NCBI GenBank assembly: GCA_020061285.1
Contig: JAGUYQ010000120.1
Coordinates: 1-6,158, forward strand
From: Betaproteobacteria bacterium
GTDB lineage: Bacteria > Pseudomonadota > Gammaproteobacteria > Burkholderiales > UBA9220
Direction of reading: 5' to 3'
Length of the DNA: 6,158 nucleotides
Shown here: piece after piece, positions 1 through 6,158 of the stretch
Layout of the letters: each line of letters opens with the position of its first letter
Position numbering within the stretch: position 1 is the first letter of the stretch
Program-made: the position numbers and the translations under genes
Notes under the pieces: generated by a model
Told to the model about the DNA's origin: nothing
The model's database searches: none
The model's input: the letters and a program-made list of their open reading frames with translations, nothing else

Positions 1-723
1 CTGTGGGGGCTGTTCGGCTGGACGGCACTGCTGGTGATGGGTGTGGCCTATCAAGTGGTGCCCATGTTCCAGCTCACTCCCAACTATCCCAAGGCCGTAA
101 CGGTTTGGCTGGTGGGCAGCCTGTTCCTGCTGCTGGCCCTGCGCTCCGCCGCCGAATTTCTTCCCCTGCCCACGTGGCTGCCGGGGTTGGGGCTCGCCGC
201 GGGAGCGGCGGTTTTCGCCGTCGCCACCTTGCGCCTCCAGGCCAAGCGCAAGCGCAAGATCAACGATGCCACCCTCCTCTTCTGGCGCATCGGCATGGGG
301 CTGCTGCTGGCCTCCGCCCTGTTGTGGCTGGCCAGCACCCAGTTCCCCGCCGAGGAGGCCGAACGGGCCCGCCTGCTGCTGGGCATTGCCGTCCTGCCGG
401 GCTTCATCCTCGCCGTCATCAACGGCATGCTGTACAAGATCGTGCCCTTCCTGGCCTGGTTTCACCTGCAAAGCCGCCACGCGGGCAAGACCGCCATCCC
501 CAACATGAAGCAGTTCCAGCCGGACCGCCCAGCGCGGGGGCAAATGGGACTCTACCTCGCCGCCCTGGCACTTCTGGCCGGCGCCGTATTCTGGCCGCCC
601 CTCGCCCGCGCTTCGGGATTGCTGTGGCTGGCCAACGCCCTGTGGTTGGAATGGAACCTCATCCGGGCTGTGGGCCTGTACCGGAAAACAACAGCCCTTG
701 CCTCAGCAAAGGAGTCGGATTAA
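1..723 (+). CDS. Polytopic inner-membrane protein of uncertain function, C-terminal part (5' end outside window)
   Basis: The frame is open from base 1 to the TAA at 721-723, giving 240 visible residues; the true start lies upstream. About seven hydrophobic segments are visible, roughly at visible residues 1-23, 33-54, 59-79, 92-112, 125-155, 183-202 and 205-226. They are separated by short loops, including a basic one (KRKRK, 82-86) that is probably cytoplasmic. Recognisable patches are GVAYQVVPMF (14-23) and YKIVPFLAWFHL (145-156). The layout and the VPMF/KIVPF-type helices loosely recall heme-copper oxidase subunit I-like or NnrS-like proteins found near denitrification genes, but I cannot assign a family by eye. 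H155 and H160 are the only visible histidines, so the full set of metal ligands of a true oxidase subunit is not evident here. Only 10 bp separate it from the DNR-like regulator gene, so the two are probably co-transcribed. It is real as a gene; its function is unknown to me. Confidence 0.5.
   Translation: MWGLFGWTALLVMGVAYQVVPMFQLTPNYPKAVTVWLVGSLFLLLALRSAAEFLPLPTWLPGLGLAAGAAVFAVATLRLQAKRKRKINDATLLFWRIGMGLLLASALLWLASTQFPAEEAERARLLLGIAVLPGFILAVINGMLYKIVPFLAWFHLQSRHAGKTAIPNMKQFQPDRPARGQMGLYLAALALLAGAVFWPPLARASGLLWLANALWLEWNLIRAVGLYRKTTALASAKESD
708..714 (+). promoter_or_regulatory. Possible ribosome binding site (AAAGGAG) for the dnr-like gene, unusually distant
   Basis: This is the only purine-rich Shine-Dalgarno-like sequence before the regulator gene, and it lies inside the last codons of the upstream membrane-protein gene. 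It ends 19 bases before the ATG at 734, longer than the usual 5-9. The sequence next to the ATG is pyrimidine-rich (CCTCCCCCTC) and cannot act as a Shine-Dalgarno. Either spacing is poor and translation is coupled to the upstream gene, or another start is used. The in-frame TTG at 698 lies before this site, so the site cannot serve it. Confidence 0.5.
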
Positions 724-733
724 CCTCCCCCTC

Positions 734-1426
734 ATGAACGCCGCCACCCCCAAGACCCAGGCCATCCTCTCCCACCACCCCCTGTTCCGGGAAATCTCCC
801 CCGAGGAAGTGGAACACATCGCCCAGGGAGCGCGGGAAATCCACGCCGCCAAAGGGTCCGTCCTATTCCAGAAGGGAGACCCGGCCAACGGTTTTTACCT
901 GGTGATCTACGGCCAGGTGAAGCTGGCCTTCCCTTCCCCCAACGGCTCGGAGAAAGTGGTGGAAATCATCCATCCCGGCCAGAGTTTCGGCGAAGCGGTG
1001 ATGTTCATGGAAAAGCCCTACCCGGTCTATGCCCAGGCCCTGGCGGACAGCCTGCTGCTGCACGTATCGAAAGCCCTGGTGTTCGAGGAAATCGAGCGCA
1101 ACCGCAGCTTCGCCCGCAAGATGCTGGCCGGCCTGTCCATCCGCCTCCACGGCCTGGTCAACGATGTGGAGGCCTATTCCCTGCGTTCCTGCGCCCAGCG
1201 GGTGATCGGCTACCTGCTGCTGCAGAACGGGAACGAAGCCGCGGACGGCGAGGCCATCCGCATCACCCTGCCGGCGGGCAAGGCGGTGATCGCCTCCCGC
1301 CTCAACATCACCCCCGAGACCTTTTCCCGCATCCTGCACGACCTGTCCGAGGCCGGTCTGATCGAGGTCAAGGGCAAGGAAATCACCATCCTGGATTTGG
1401 AGCAGTTGCGCAACCACGGCAGTTGA
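734..1426 (+). CDS. dnr: DNR-type CRP/FNR family transcriptional regulator (NO-responsive, denitrification)
   Basis: This is a complete 230-residue protein, the usual length for the family. Residues about 15-125 form the cyclic-nucleotide-binding-like beta-roll (KGSVLFQKGDPANGFYLV at 40-57, GQSFGEAVMFME at 82-93). Then follow a long dimerisation helix (about 126-150) and a winged helix-turn-helix (about 150-225). The recognition helix PETFSR carries E195, S198 and R199, the E..SR pattern of FNR-type readers of TTGAT-N4-ATCAA. There is a single cysteine (C153), so no FNR-type 4Fe-4S cluster. GEAVMFME, the SHH near the N-terminus (H14, H15) and ETFSRI closely resemble, from memory, Pseudomonas aeruginosa DNR, which senses NO through heme and activates nir, nor and nos genes. 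The ATG at 734 is chosen because DNR proteins begin at this distance from the SHH; an in-frame TTG at 698 would add 12 residues. It lies 10 bp after the membrane-protein gene and converges on the kinase gene. Confidence 0.5.
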   Translation: MNAATPKTQAILSHHPLFREISPEEVEHIAQGAREIHAAKGSVLFQKGDPANGFYLVIYGQVKLAFPSPNGSEKVVEIIHPGQSFGEAVMFMEKPYPVYAQALADSLLLHVSKALVFEEIERNRSFARKMLAGLSIRLHGLVNDVEAYSLRSCAQRVIGYLLLQNGNEAADGEAIRITLPAGKAVIASRLNITPETFSRILHDLSEAGLIEVKGKEITILDLEQLRNHGS

Positions 1427-1433
1427 ACCGGTG

Positions 1434-3722
1434 TCAGACCCCTGCTTCCGCCAGGGGCAGCCTGATGGTGAACACCGCCCCCTCCTCTCCCTCGGCGGCG
1501 GTGATCGTGCCCCCCATATGCTCCACGATCAGCTTGGACATGTAGAGCCCGATGCCGGTGCCCGATTCCTTGGTGGTGTAATAGGCATCGAAAATCTTCG
1601 GCAGCACCTCGGGCGGAATGCCGCCGCCGTTGTCGGCCACAGTCAGCACGGCGAATCCTGCTTCCGGCCTTGCATCGACTTCCACCCGCCCCGCCGCCAC
1701 CCGCCGTTCCACCAGCACGTCCTTGGCGTTGGAGAGGAGATTGAGCAGCACCTGGGAGAATTCGTTGGCATGGCCGCTGGCGCGGATATCCGCCGGCACC
1801 CGGTTGCCGATCCGGATGTTGTGGTTCAGGTAGCTGGCCTCCACCAGGCGGACGGTTTCCTCCGCCGTTTCCCGCAGGCCGAATGCCGATTTGACGAGGT
1901 GGGGGCGGAAGAAATTGCGGAAGTCGTCGATGGTGGAAGACATTTTCTGGATCAGCCGCTTGCCGTCCGCCACCGAATTCCCCAGGCTCTCCCGGTCCAG
2001 TTCGTCGTATTCGTAGGCATCCTTGACGTTCTCCAGCAGCAACCCCAGGGCGTTGAGGGGCTGGCGCCACTGATGGGCGATATTGCCGATCATCTCCCCC
2101 ATCACCGCCAGGCGGGATTGCTGTATAAGAAGCTTTTCCTGTTCCAGGTTCTTGGCCACCTCCACCTCCACCCGCTGGGCCAAGTTGTCGTTGAGTTGCC
2201 GGAGCTCCTCCTCCACCTCCTTCAAGTAGCGAATGTCGTGGATCGCCACCACCGACCCGGTCACTTTCCCCTGCCGCAGAATAGGCGCCGCGATCATGGC
2301 CACCGGCAGCGACCGGCCATGGCGGTCCCAGAGGGTTTCCTCGCCCCGGAATATCCGGCCATCGACGATAGTGCGGTTGGTCAAGCACTCCGCTTCCGGA
2401 TACGCCAAGCCGTCGGGATATTGATAATGGAACAATTGATGGGCATTGCGGCCCAGAAGCTCGTGCTCGGCGTAGCCGAGCAACTTCTGGGCCGCCGGAT
2501 TGACAAAGGTGATCCGCCCCTTCTGGTCCAGGACGAAGACGCCTTCGCCCAAGGTATCGGCAATTTCCTGCAAGCGCGCCTGGTTTTCCTCCAGTTTGCG
2601 GTGCAACAGCCGGCGGTATGCGATTGACTTGGCCAAGTGGCCGGCCAGCAAAGCGAACAAGCCCGCCAGGAAAGCGAACGCCGCGACACCGAGCGGGTGC
2701 CGGAAGGGGCTAGCGCTGGGCAATTTCCCGGCGGGAATAAAGCCGACGACCTTCCAGAAATACTCCCGTTCGTCCAGGGCCCGCGAACTTTCTCCCGCGG
2801 GAAGATGAGAGCCGGTGGCGGACGACTGGCTGGCATGAAGCGGATAGACCGTACGGAAGGTGAACAGCCCCTCCTCCGTCAGGATAGTGCCCCGATCTTG
2901 AGCGATAACCACCCGCCAGGCCAAGGGATGGCGGGTGGCAAAGGTCTCCTTGCGGCCAAACATGAAACCCCATTCGTCCGCGGGAGAAGGCGCCACCAGC
3001 CAGTAGCCATCCCGGTTGAGAAGCATGGCCTCGTGCCCCTCGGCCATGCTGCGGCGGAAGTCGTTCACCAGGAGGTGGCCGTAAAAGTTAAGCAGCACCA
3101 CGCCCCTCTTCTCACCCCGGCTGTCGAACACCGGCATGCCGAAGCGCACCATGGGCTTATAGGGTAGCTGGATTTTGTCCTGCTCGATGTTGAGGTCCAG
3201 GGGGGAGACATAAACCTCGCCACGGCCGAGACGCAGCGTATCGCGGAAGAAATAGCGCCCGGACTTGTTTTGCAGCTCCCCATCGGGCACCACGATGGCG
3301 TCGCCGCTCCGGAAATCGACCCGTGCCACTTCCATGCCCCCTGCGTCAAGGAAGCGTATCTGATCGTAGATGCGCTTCTCCCGCGCGGCGCTGGCAAACA
3401 GCTCGACCATCCGCCCACGTTCCTCCGCGCTGCCGCCGTCCACGAAGCGCCGCACAGAAGGGGCGTCGGCCAACAGCCGCAAGTCCGATGAAACGGTCTC
3501 GAAGTCGTGGCCCAACAGGCTGGCGGCCACCTCGGCTTGGGCCAGTTCCCGGACCTTCAGTTCGGCCAGTTGCTGGTCGGCATATAACCGGAGTGCGGCA
3601 AGGAACACCAGGCCAAGAACGGCAAACAACGGCAGATAGACGAGCAAGAACAGGCGCAACGCTTCGCCGCCCGCCTCTCTCCTGCCGGAATCCCGGTCCC
3701 CTAATGGCTTTTCGCTATTCAT
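1434..3722 (-). CDS. Membrane-bound sensor histidine kinase: periplasmic Cache-like domain, PAS, HisKA, HATPase
   Basis: This is an intact 762-residue protein. TM1 lies at about 22-47 and TM2 at about 342-367. They bracket a periplasmic sensor of some 290 residues with Cache-like features (YVSPLDLNIEQDKI at 171-184, PVFDSRGEKRGVVLLNFYG at 197-215). A short coiled-coil linker leads to a PAS domain (about 385-500, GEGVFVLDQKGRITFVNPAA) and a second coiled coil (about 500-540). The dimerisation helix carries the phosphoacceptor H550 in IAHQWRQPLN. The ATPase domain shows an N box (N661, N665), G1 DNGGGIP (697-703), F box FDAYYTTK (711-718) and G2 GTGIGLYM (721-728). All catalytic motifs are present, so it should be active. 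No receiver domain or response regulator is visible, so the partner is unknown. The ATG at 3722 lacks a clear Shine-Dalgarno but gives a normal basic N-terminus before TM1. It follows nirN on the same strand, suggesting a role in denitrification or redox sensing; the ligand cannot be read from sequence. Confidence 0.5.
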   Translation of the reverse strand: MNSEKPLGDRDSGRREAGGEALRLFLLVYLPLFAVLGLVFLAALRLYADQQLAELKVRELAQAEVAASLLGHDFETVSSDLRLLADAPSVRRFVDGGSAEERGRMVELFASAAREKRIYDQIRFLDAGGMEVARVDFRSGDAIVVPDGELQNKSGRYFFRDTLRLGRGEVYVSPLDLNIEQDKIQLPYKPMVRFGMPVFDSRGEKRGVVLLNFYGHLLVNDFRRSMAEGHEAMLLNRDGYWLVAPSPADEWGFMFGRKETFATRHPLAWRVVIAQDRGTILTEEGLFTFRTVYPLHASQSSATGSHLPAGESSRALDEREYFWKVVGFIPAGKLPSASPFRHPLGVAAFAFLAGLFALLAGHLAKSIAYRRLLHRKLEENQARLQEIADTLGEGVFVLDQKGRITFVNPAAQKLLGYAEHELLGRNAHQLFHYQYPDGLAYPEAECLTNRTIVDGRIFRGEETLWDRHGRSLPVAMIAAPILRQGKVTGSVVAIHDIRYLKEVEEELRQLNDNLAQRVEVEVAKNLEQEKLLIQQSRLAVMGEMIGNIAHQWRQPLNALGLLLENVKDAYEYDELDRESLGNSVADGKRLIQKMSSTIDDFRNFFRPHLVKSAFGLRETAEETVRLVEASYLNHNIRIGNRVPADIRASGHANEFSQVLLNLLSNAKDVLVERRVAAGRVEVDARPEAGFAVLTVADNGGGIPPEVLPKIFDAYYTTKESGTGIGLYMSKLIVEHMGGTITAAEGEEGAVFTIRLPLAEAGV
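1439..1457. repeat. Short G+C-rich inverted repeat at the convergent dnr/kinase gene ends
   Basis: CCCCTG (1439-1444) and CAGGGG (1452-1457) can form a 6-bp stem with a 7-base loop, 12 bases beyond the dnr stop codon and inside the last codons of the kinase gene. No run of T follows on the plus strand, so it is not a standard intrinsic terminator. It may still slow transcripts arriving from dnr, or may be a chance product of G+C-rich coding sequence. Confidence 0.5.
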
Positions 3723-3745
3723 GACAAATTAAGAATAGCACCACA

Positions 3746-3760
3746 ACTCGGAAACCGAGT
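3746..3760. repeat. Perfect 6-bp inverted repeat between nirN and the kinase gene
   Basis: ACTCGG (3746-3751) and CCGAGT (3755-3760) are perfect reverse complements around AAA. The repeat ends 24 bases upstream of the kinase start codon on the minus strand. It could be an operator half-site pair or a small hairpin in the nirJ-nirN-kinase transcript. It does not match the FNR/DNR consensus TTGAT-N4-ATCAA, and no T-run follows it on the minus strand. Function is unassigned. Confidence 0.5.
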
Positions 3761-3774
3761 AGAAATACTGATGT

Positions 3775-3792
3775 CCGAAAAAAGTGTTTCGG
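3775..3792 (-). terminator. Weak hairpin just after the nirN stop; candidate attenuator, terminator or 3'-end stabiliser
   Basis: On the minus strand the sequence reads CCGAAA, a six-base loop CACTTT, then TTTCGG: a 6-bp stem starting 6 bases beyond the nirN stop codon. The position is what is expected for a 3'-end structure. The stem is short, and the T-rich stretch lies in the loop and 3' arm rather than after the stem, so strong intrinsic termination is unlikely. Partial read-through into the kinase gene would be expected. The whole 76-bp spacer (3723-3798) is about 43% G+C by hand count, well below the flanking genes. Confidence 0.5.
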
Positions 3793-3798
3793 TGCCGC

Positions 3799-5358
3799 TT
3801 AGTGGCTGGTGCCGGCGGAACGGGTGGTTTTGTTGAAGACGTTGTACTTGCCGATGGGCTTGCTCATGGGGATGCGCTTCACCACCTCGAAGGTCTTGGC
3901 GTCGAAGACGATCAGGGCGCCGTCCTGCTCCATCAGGCTGGCCAGGGCGTAGCGGCCGTCCCGGGTGAACTCCACGTGGGCCAGGGTCTTGCCCGGCACG
4001 GGAGTGAGGTTCTTCACCACCTCCAGGGTGTTCTTGTCGATGAGTTGCAGGGTGTCCCGGTACTTGGGGCTCATCATGTTGTCAGCCCAGACATAGGGGG
4101 TGTTCTCGTGGCTGCGCAGGAAGAAACCGGGACCCAGGGTCTCGACGTGCTTCACCGTCTTCCAGTTGGTCATGTCCACCACGCTCACCGTGCCGCTCTT
4201 CAGGTTGGGCGTGGCGAACACCGGGTGCCCCTGCCACTCCCAGGTAATGCCGGAACCCAGGTGGGGCATGCCGCTCAAGTCCAGGGTGGCGATCTTGCGC
4301 CGCACGTCCAGGTTCACCACCTGCCCCTTGCCGTCCCGGGAGGCGCCAATCAAATTGGTGTAGCTCTGGTCGAAGAAGAAATCGTCCAGGATGTCGTCCA
4401 ACTCGATCACCTTGGGCGTGAACTGCCCCGGCAGCGCCAAGCTTTCCGCCATCTTGTAATCGTGGACGTAGCCCTTGAATACCGGCGGCGCCTTGGGATC
4501 GTAGCTGATTTCCCACACCTCGGGGATATCCTTCAGGGCGGCGATGAAACTCTTCCTCGGGGCCGCATCGTACACCGCCGACACCCGTGAGCTCTTGCCG
4601 TTGCTGCCCACCACCGGGATCACCTTGATCAGGGACAGATCGTCGGCCTTCAACAGCACCAGGGTATGGGGCAGGTAGTTGCCCACCAGCACCACCTTGC
4701 CGTCGTCGGACACCGCCAGGTTGCGGGAATTGAGGCCGGCACGGACCTCCGCCACCATCTTCAGATTCCAGATGTCGTACTTGGACACCCAGCCGTCCCG
4801 GGAGGAGAAATAGACGTAGCGCCCGTCGTGGGAGAATTTCGGCCCGCCGTGGACGGCAAAGCGGGTGGGAAAGCGGGCGATGGGCGCCAGCTTGTCGCCG
4901 TCCAGAATCGTCGCGTGATGGTCTCCCCCTTCCACCACCACGAACAGGTTCAGGGGGTCGGCGGAGAACGCCGGCTTGTCCGGCAGGCTGCCGGGCTTGA
5001 AATACGTCACCCGCGAGGCGCGGATTTCCTTCTCGCCCCACACCGGCTCCTTGGCCGGCGGGGTATAGATGAAGTCCACCAGGGCCTGGATTTCGTCCCC
5101 GCCAAGCTTGTCGCCGAAAGCCGGCATCTGGGTGGCGACCCGCCCCAGGGCGATGGTCTTGGCGGCGTCGTAGCGCTTCAGGCGTTCCAGGTTTTCCGGC
5201 AGCAGGGCCGGGCCGATACCCCCCAGGCGGTCGGCACCGTGACAACTGGCGCAGTGCTGGACGAAAAGCGCCGGGACATCGGCCTGGGCGGTTCCGGCCG
5301 ACGCCCATCCAGCCAGAAGCAGCAACAGACAGCGCAAGCCCGCCACGAGATTCCTCAT
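3799..5358 (-). CDS. nirN: NirN: periplasmic cytochrome c / heme d1 protein, dihydro-heme d1 dehydrogenase
   Basis: This 519-residue protein has a Sec signal peptide (basic start, leucine-rich core at 11-15, likely cleavage after AQA at 24-26). A small cytochrome c domain follows, with heme motif CASCH (36-40) and a likely distal ligand M78 in ATQMPAF. From about residue 105 onward it is an eight-bladed d1-type propeller. FAVHGG holds H170, matching the proximal heme d1 ligand seen in the VHISR motif of NirS. Cytochrome cd1 nitrite reductase has two distal active-site histidines. Here the FLHDGGWD motif is replaced by an acidic/aromatic stretch ([12 protein letters not shown], 321-332), while the second is kept as H366 in MPHLGSG. 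This, and the short cytochrome domain, argue for NirN rather than NirS. NirN catalyses the last oxidation of heme d1 synthesis, forming the acrylate side chain, and helps pass heme d1 to NirS. It overlaps nirJ by 4 bp, and a good Shine-Dalgarno (GGAGG, 7-base spacer) fixes the ATG at 5358. Confidence 0.5.
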   Translation of the reverse strand: MRNLVAGLRCLLLLLAGWASAGTAQADVPALFVQHCASCHGADRLGGIGPALLPENLERLKRYDAAKTIALGRVATQMPAFGDKLGGDEIQALVDFIYTPPAKEPVWGEKEIRASRVTYFKPGSLPDKPAFSADPLNLFVVVEGGDHHATILDGDKLAPIARFPTRFAVHGGPKFSHDGRYVYFSSRDGWVSKYDIWNLKMVAEVRAGLNSRNLAVSDDGKVVLVGNYLPHTLVLLKADDLSLIKVIPVVGSNGKSSRVSAVYDAAPRKSFIAALKDIPEVWEISYDPKAPPVFKGYVHDYKMAESLALPGQFTPKVIELDDILDDFFFDQSYTNLIGASRDGKGQVVNLDVRRKIATLDLSGMPHLGSGITWEWQGHPVFATPNLKSGTVSVVDMTNWKTVKHVETLGPGFFLRSHENTPYVWADNMMSPKYRDTLQLIDKNTLEVVKNLTPVPGKTLAHVEFTRDGRYALASLMEQDGALIVFDAKTFEVVKRIPMSKPIGKYNVFNKTTRSAGTSH

Positions 5359-6158
5359 GCCGCAGCCTCCGGAACAAAGCCGATTTCTTCGTCGTCCAGG
5401 TAGCAAGCGGGGTCCTCCGCCCAGGGATCGCCGCTGGTCTGCCAGGCCCGCACACGGGTGTTGCCGTTGCAGATGGCGAGGTGGGCACAGGCGCCGCAGC
5501 GCCCCGTCACCGGCCGCGGGTGGGCCTTCAGCCCGGCCATGATGGGGTCGGAAACGTCCCGCCAGATTTCGGAGAAGGGCCGCTCCCTGACGTTGCCCAG
5601 GCCGTAGTTCCACCACATGGTATCCGGGTGGACATTGCCCAGGTTGTCGATGTTGGCCACGTTCACCCCGGAGGCGTTGCCGCCCCATTGCGCCAGTTTC
5701 TGCCGGATGTGCTCCAGGCGGCGGGGATGATTCCGGGCCACCCAGTGCAGCAGGTACACCCCGTCGGCGTCGTTGTTGCCGGTGACGAACTCCTTCGGCG
5801 TGCCCGCCTCCAGGTGCTGCCAGCAGGCGCGGATCAACTGCTCCATGGCCTGGCGGGTGGTCTGGTGAAAGACATCGTCCCGGCGGTTCTTGTTGCCGCG
5901 CCCGGCGTAATTGAGGTGGGAAAGGTAAAATTTATCCAGGCCCTCGTCGTCCAGCAATTGCAGCAACAGGGGCAGTTCGGCGGCGTTGTCCTGGGTCAGG
6001 GTGAAGCGCAGCCCCACCTTGATGCCCCGCTCCCGGCACAGGCGGATGCCACGCAGAGCGGCGTCGAAGGCGCCGTCCAGGCGGCGGAAACGGTCGTGGG
6101 TGGCACCGATGCCATCCAGGGACACGCCCACGTAATCGAACCCCACTCCGGTGATGGC
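5355..6158 (-). CDS. nirJ: NirJ: radical SAM heme d1 biosynthesis protein, C-terminal 267 residues (5' end outside window)
   Basis: The frame is open from the window edge (6158) to the TGA at 5357-5355, giving 267 residues. The N-terminal part with the radical SAM CX3CX2C cluster motif lies off the window. The visible part starts in the TIM-barrel with [20 protein letters not shown] and continues through [44 protein letters not shown] and [20 protein letters not shown], all hallmark NirJ segments. Near the C-terminus a SPASM-like auxiliary cluster motif CX2CX5CX21C is seen ([10 protein letters not shown] to DPACYL; roughly 5400-5505). NirJ acts in the cytoplasm on 12,18-didecarboxysiroheme, removing two propionate groups on rings A and B on the way to the keto groups of heme d1. 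nirN follows with an ATGA overlap. In Pseudomonas aeruginosa nirE lies between nirJ and nirN; here it does not. Identification is very secure despite truncation. Confidence 0.5.
   Translation of the reverse strand, partial: AITGVGFDYVGVSLDGIGATHDRFRRLDGAFDAALRGIRLCRERGIKVGLRFTLTQDNAAELPLLLQLLDDEGLDKFYLSHLNYAGRGNKNRRDDVFHQTTRQAMEQLIRACWQHLEAGTPKEFVTGNNDADGVYLLHWVARNHPRRLEHIRQKLAQWGGNASGVNVANIDNLGNVHPDTMWWNYGLGNVRERPFSEIWRDVSDPIMAGLKAHPRPVTGRCGACAHLAICNGNTRVRAWQTSGDPWAEDPACYLDDEEIGFVPEAAA
5366..5370 (-). promoter_or_regulatory. Ribosome binding site of nirN (GGAGG)
   Basis: On the minus strand GGAGG is followed by the 7-base spacer CTGCGGC and then the ATG at 5358-5356. This textbook spacing sits inside the last codons of nirJ. 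It supports the chosen nirN start and independent or coupled re-initiation at the ATGA overlap. Confidence 0.5.

Noticed and set aside
1210..2388. 392-residue minus-strand frame spanning the kinase end and the antisense side of the regulator
   Set aside because: Low-complexity Gly/Arg/Pro/Ala sequence in the wrong frame of two well-supported genes.
1431..2627. 398-residue open frame on the plus strand antisense to the kinase gene
   Set aside because: It is rich in His, Pro, Arg and Gln without domain pattern, lies exactly opposite a kinase with all catalytic motifs, and is the usual shadow frame in G+C-rich DNA.
3732..3740. TGCTATTCT on the minus strand, resembling an extended -10 promoter element before the kinase gene
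   Set aside because: No matching -35 element, and the implied start site would lie only a few bases before the ATG; too weak to annotate.
4347..4360. AATCAAATTGG, part of an FNR/DNR-like box within nirN
   Set aside because: Only one half resembles the TTGAT-N4-ATCAA consensus and it lies inside coding sequence, so it is probably chance.
3784..4590. 268-residue plus-strand frame antisense to nirN (and a similar one at 4666-5403)
   Set aside because: The composition mirrors the complementary strand of nirN codons, there is no domain or signal, and nirN is clearly the coding strand.
3799..5358. Possible identity as NirS (nitrite reductase itself) or NirF
   Set aside because: The FLHDGGWD-type distal histidine motif of NirS is absent and the cytochrome domain is short; NirF lacks a c-type heme motif, which is present here.
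4082..5488. 468-residue minus-strand frame overlapping nirN in another frame
   Set aside because: Gly/Arg/Pro-rich shadow frame; the NirN frame has the signal peptide, CXXCH and propeller motifs.

Overview
The window is G+C-rich and almost entirely coding. It carries the end of a heme d1 / nitrite-reductase (nir) maturation cluster from a denitrifying proteobacterium. A Rhodocyclales-like betaproteobacterium (Azospira, Dechloromonas or Thauera type) is my best guess. The gene content supports denitrification strongly, but the taxon is inferred from general composition and gene style only.

The right two thirds is transcribed leftward (minus strand): the C-terminal 267 residues of NirJ, then NirN, then a large membrane-bound sensor histidine kinase. 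NirJ is a radical SAM enzyme of heme d1 synthesis. NirN is a periplasmic c-type cytochrome fused to a heme d1 propeller, a dihydro-heme d1 dehydrogenase. nirJ and nirN share a 4-bp ATGA overlap and are surely co-transcribed. The kinase starts 76 bp beyond nirN, after an AT-richer spacer holding two small inverted repeats. It may be read through from the nir operon or have its own promoter. No response regulator is present in the window.

The left part is transcribed rightward (plus strand): the C-terminal 240 residues of a polytopic membrane protein of uncertain function, then after 10 bp a complete DNR-type CRP/FNR regulator. DNR proteins sense NO and switch on nir, nor and nos genes. The regulator and kinase genes converge with only 7 bp between their stop codons.

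Together, NirJ and NirN perform late steps of making heme d1, the cofactor of cytochrome cd1 nitrite reductase. The DNR-like regulator probably controls these and other denitrification genes in response to NO. The kinase and the membrane protein are the two parts without an established place in the pathway. I saw no tRNA, rRNA, CRISPR, insertion sequence, phage gene or frameshifted gene. I see no convincing wholly new system; the least explained element is the orphan kinase at the end of the nir genes.
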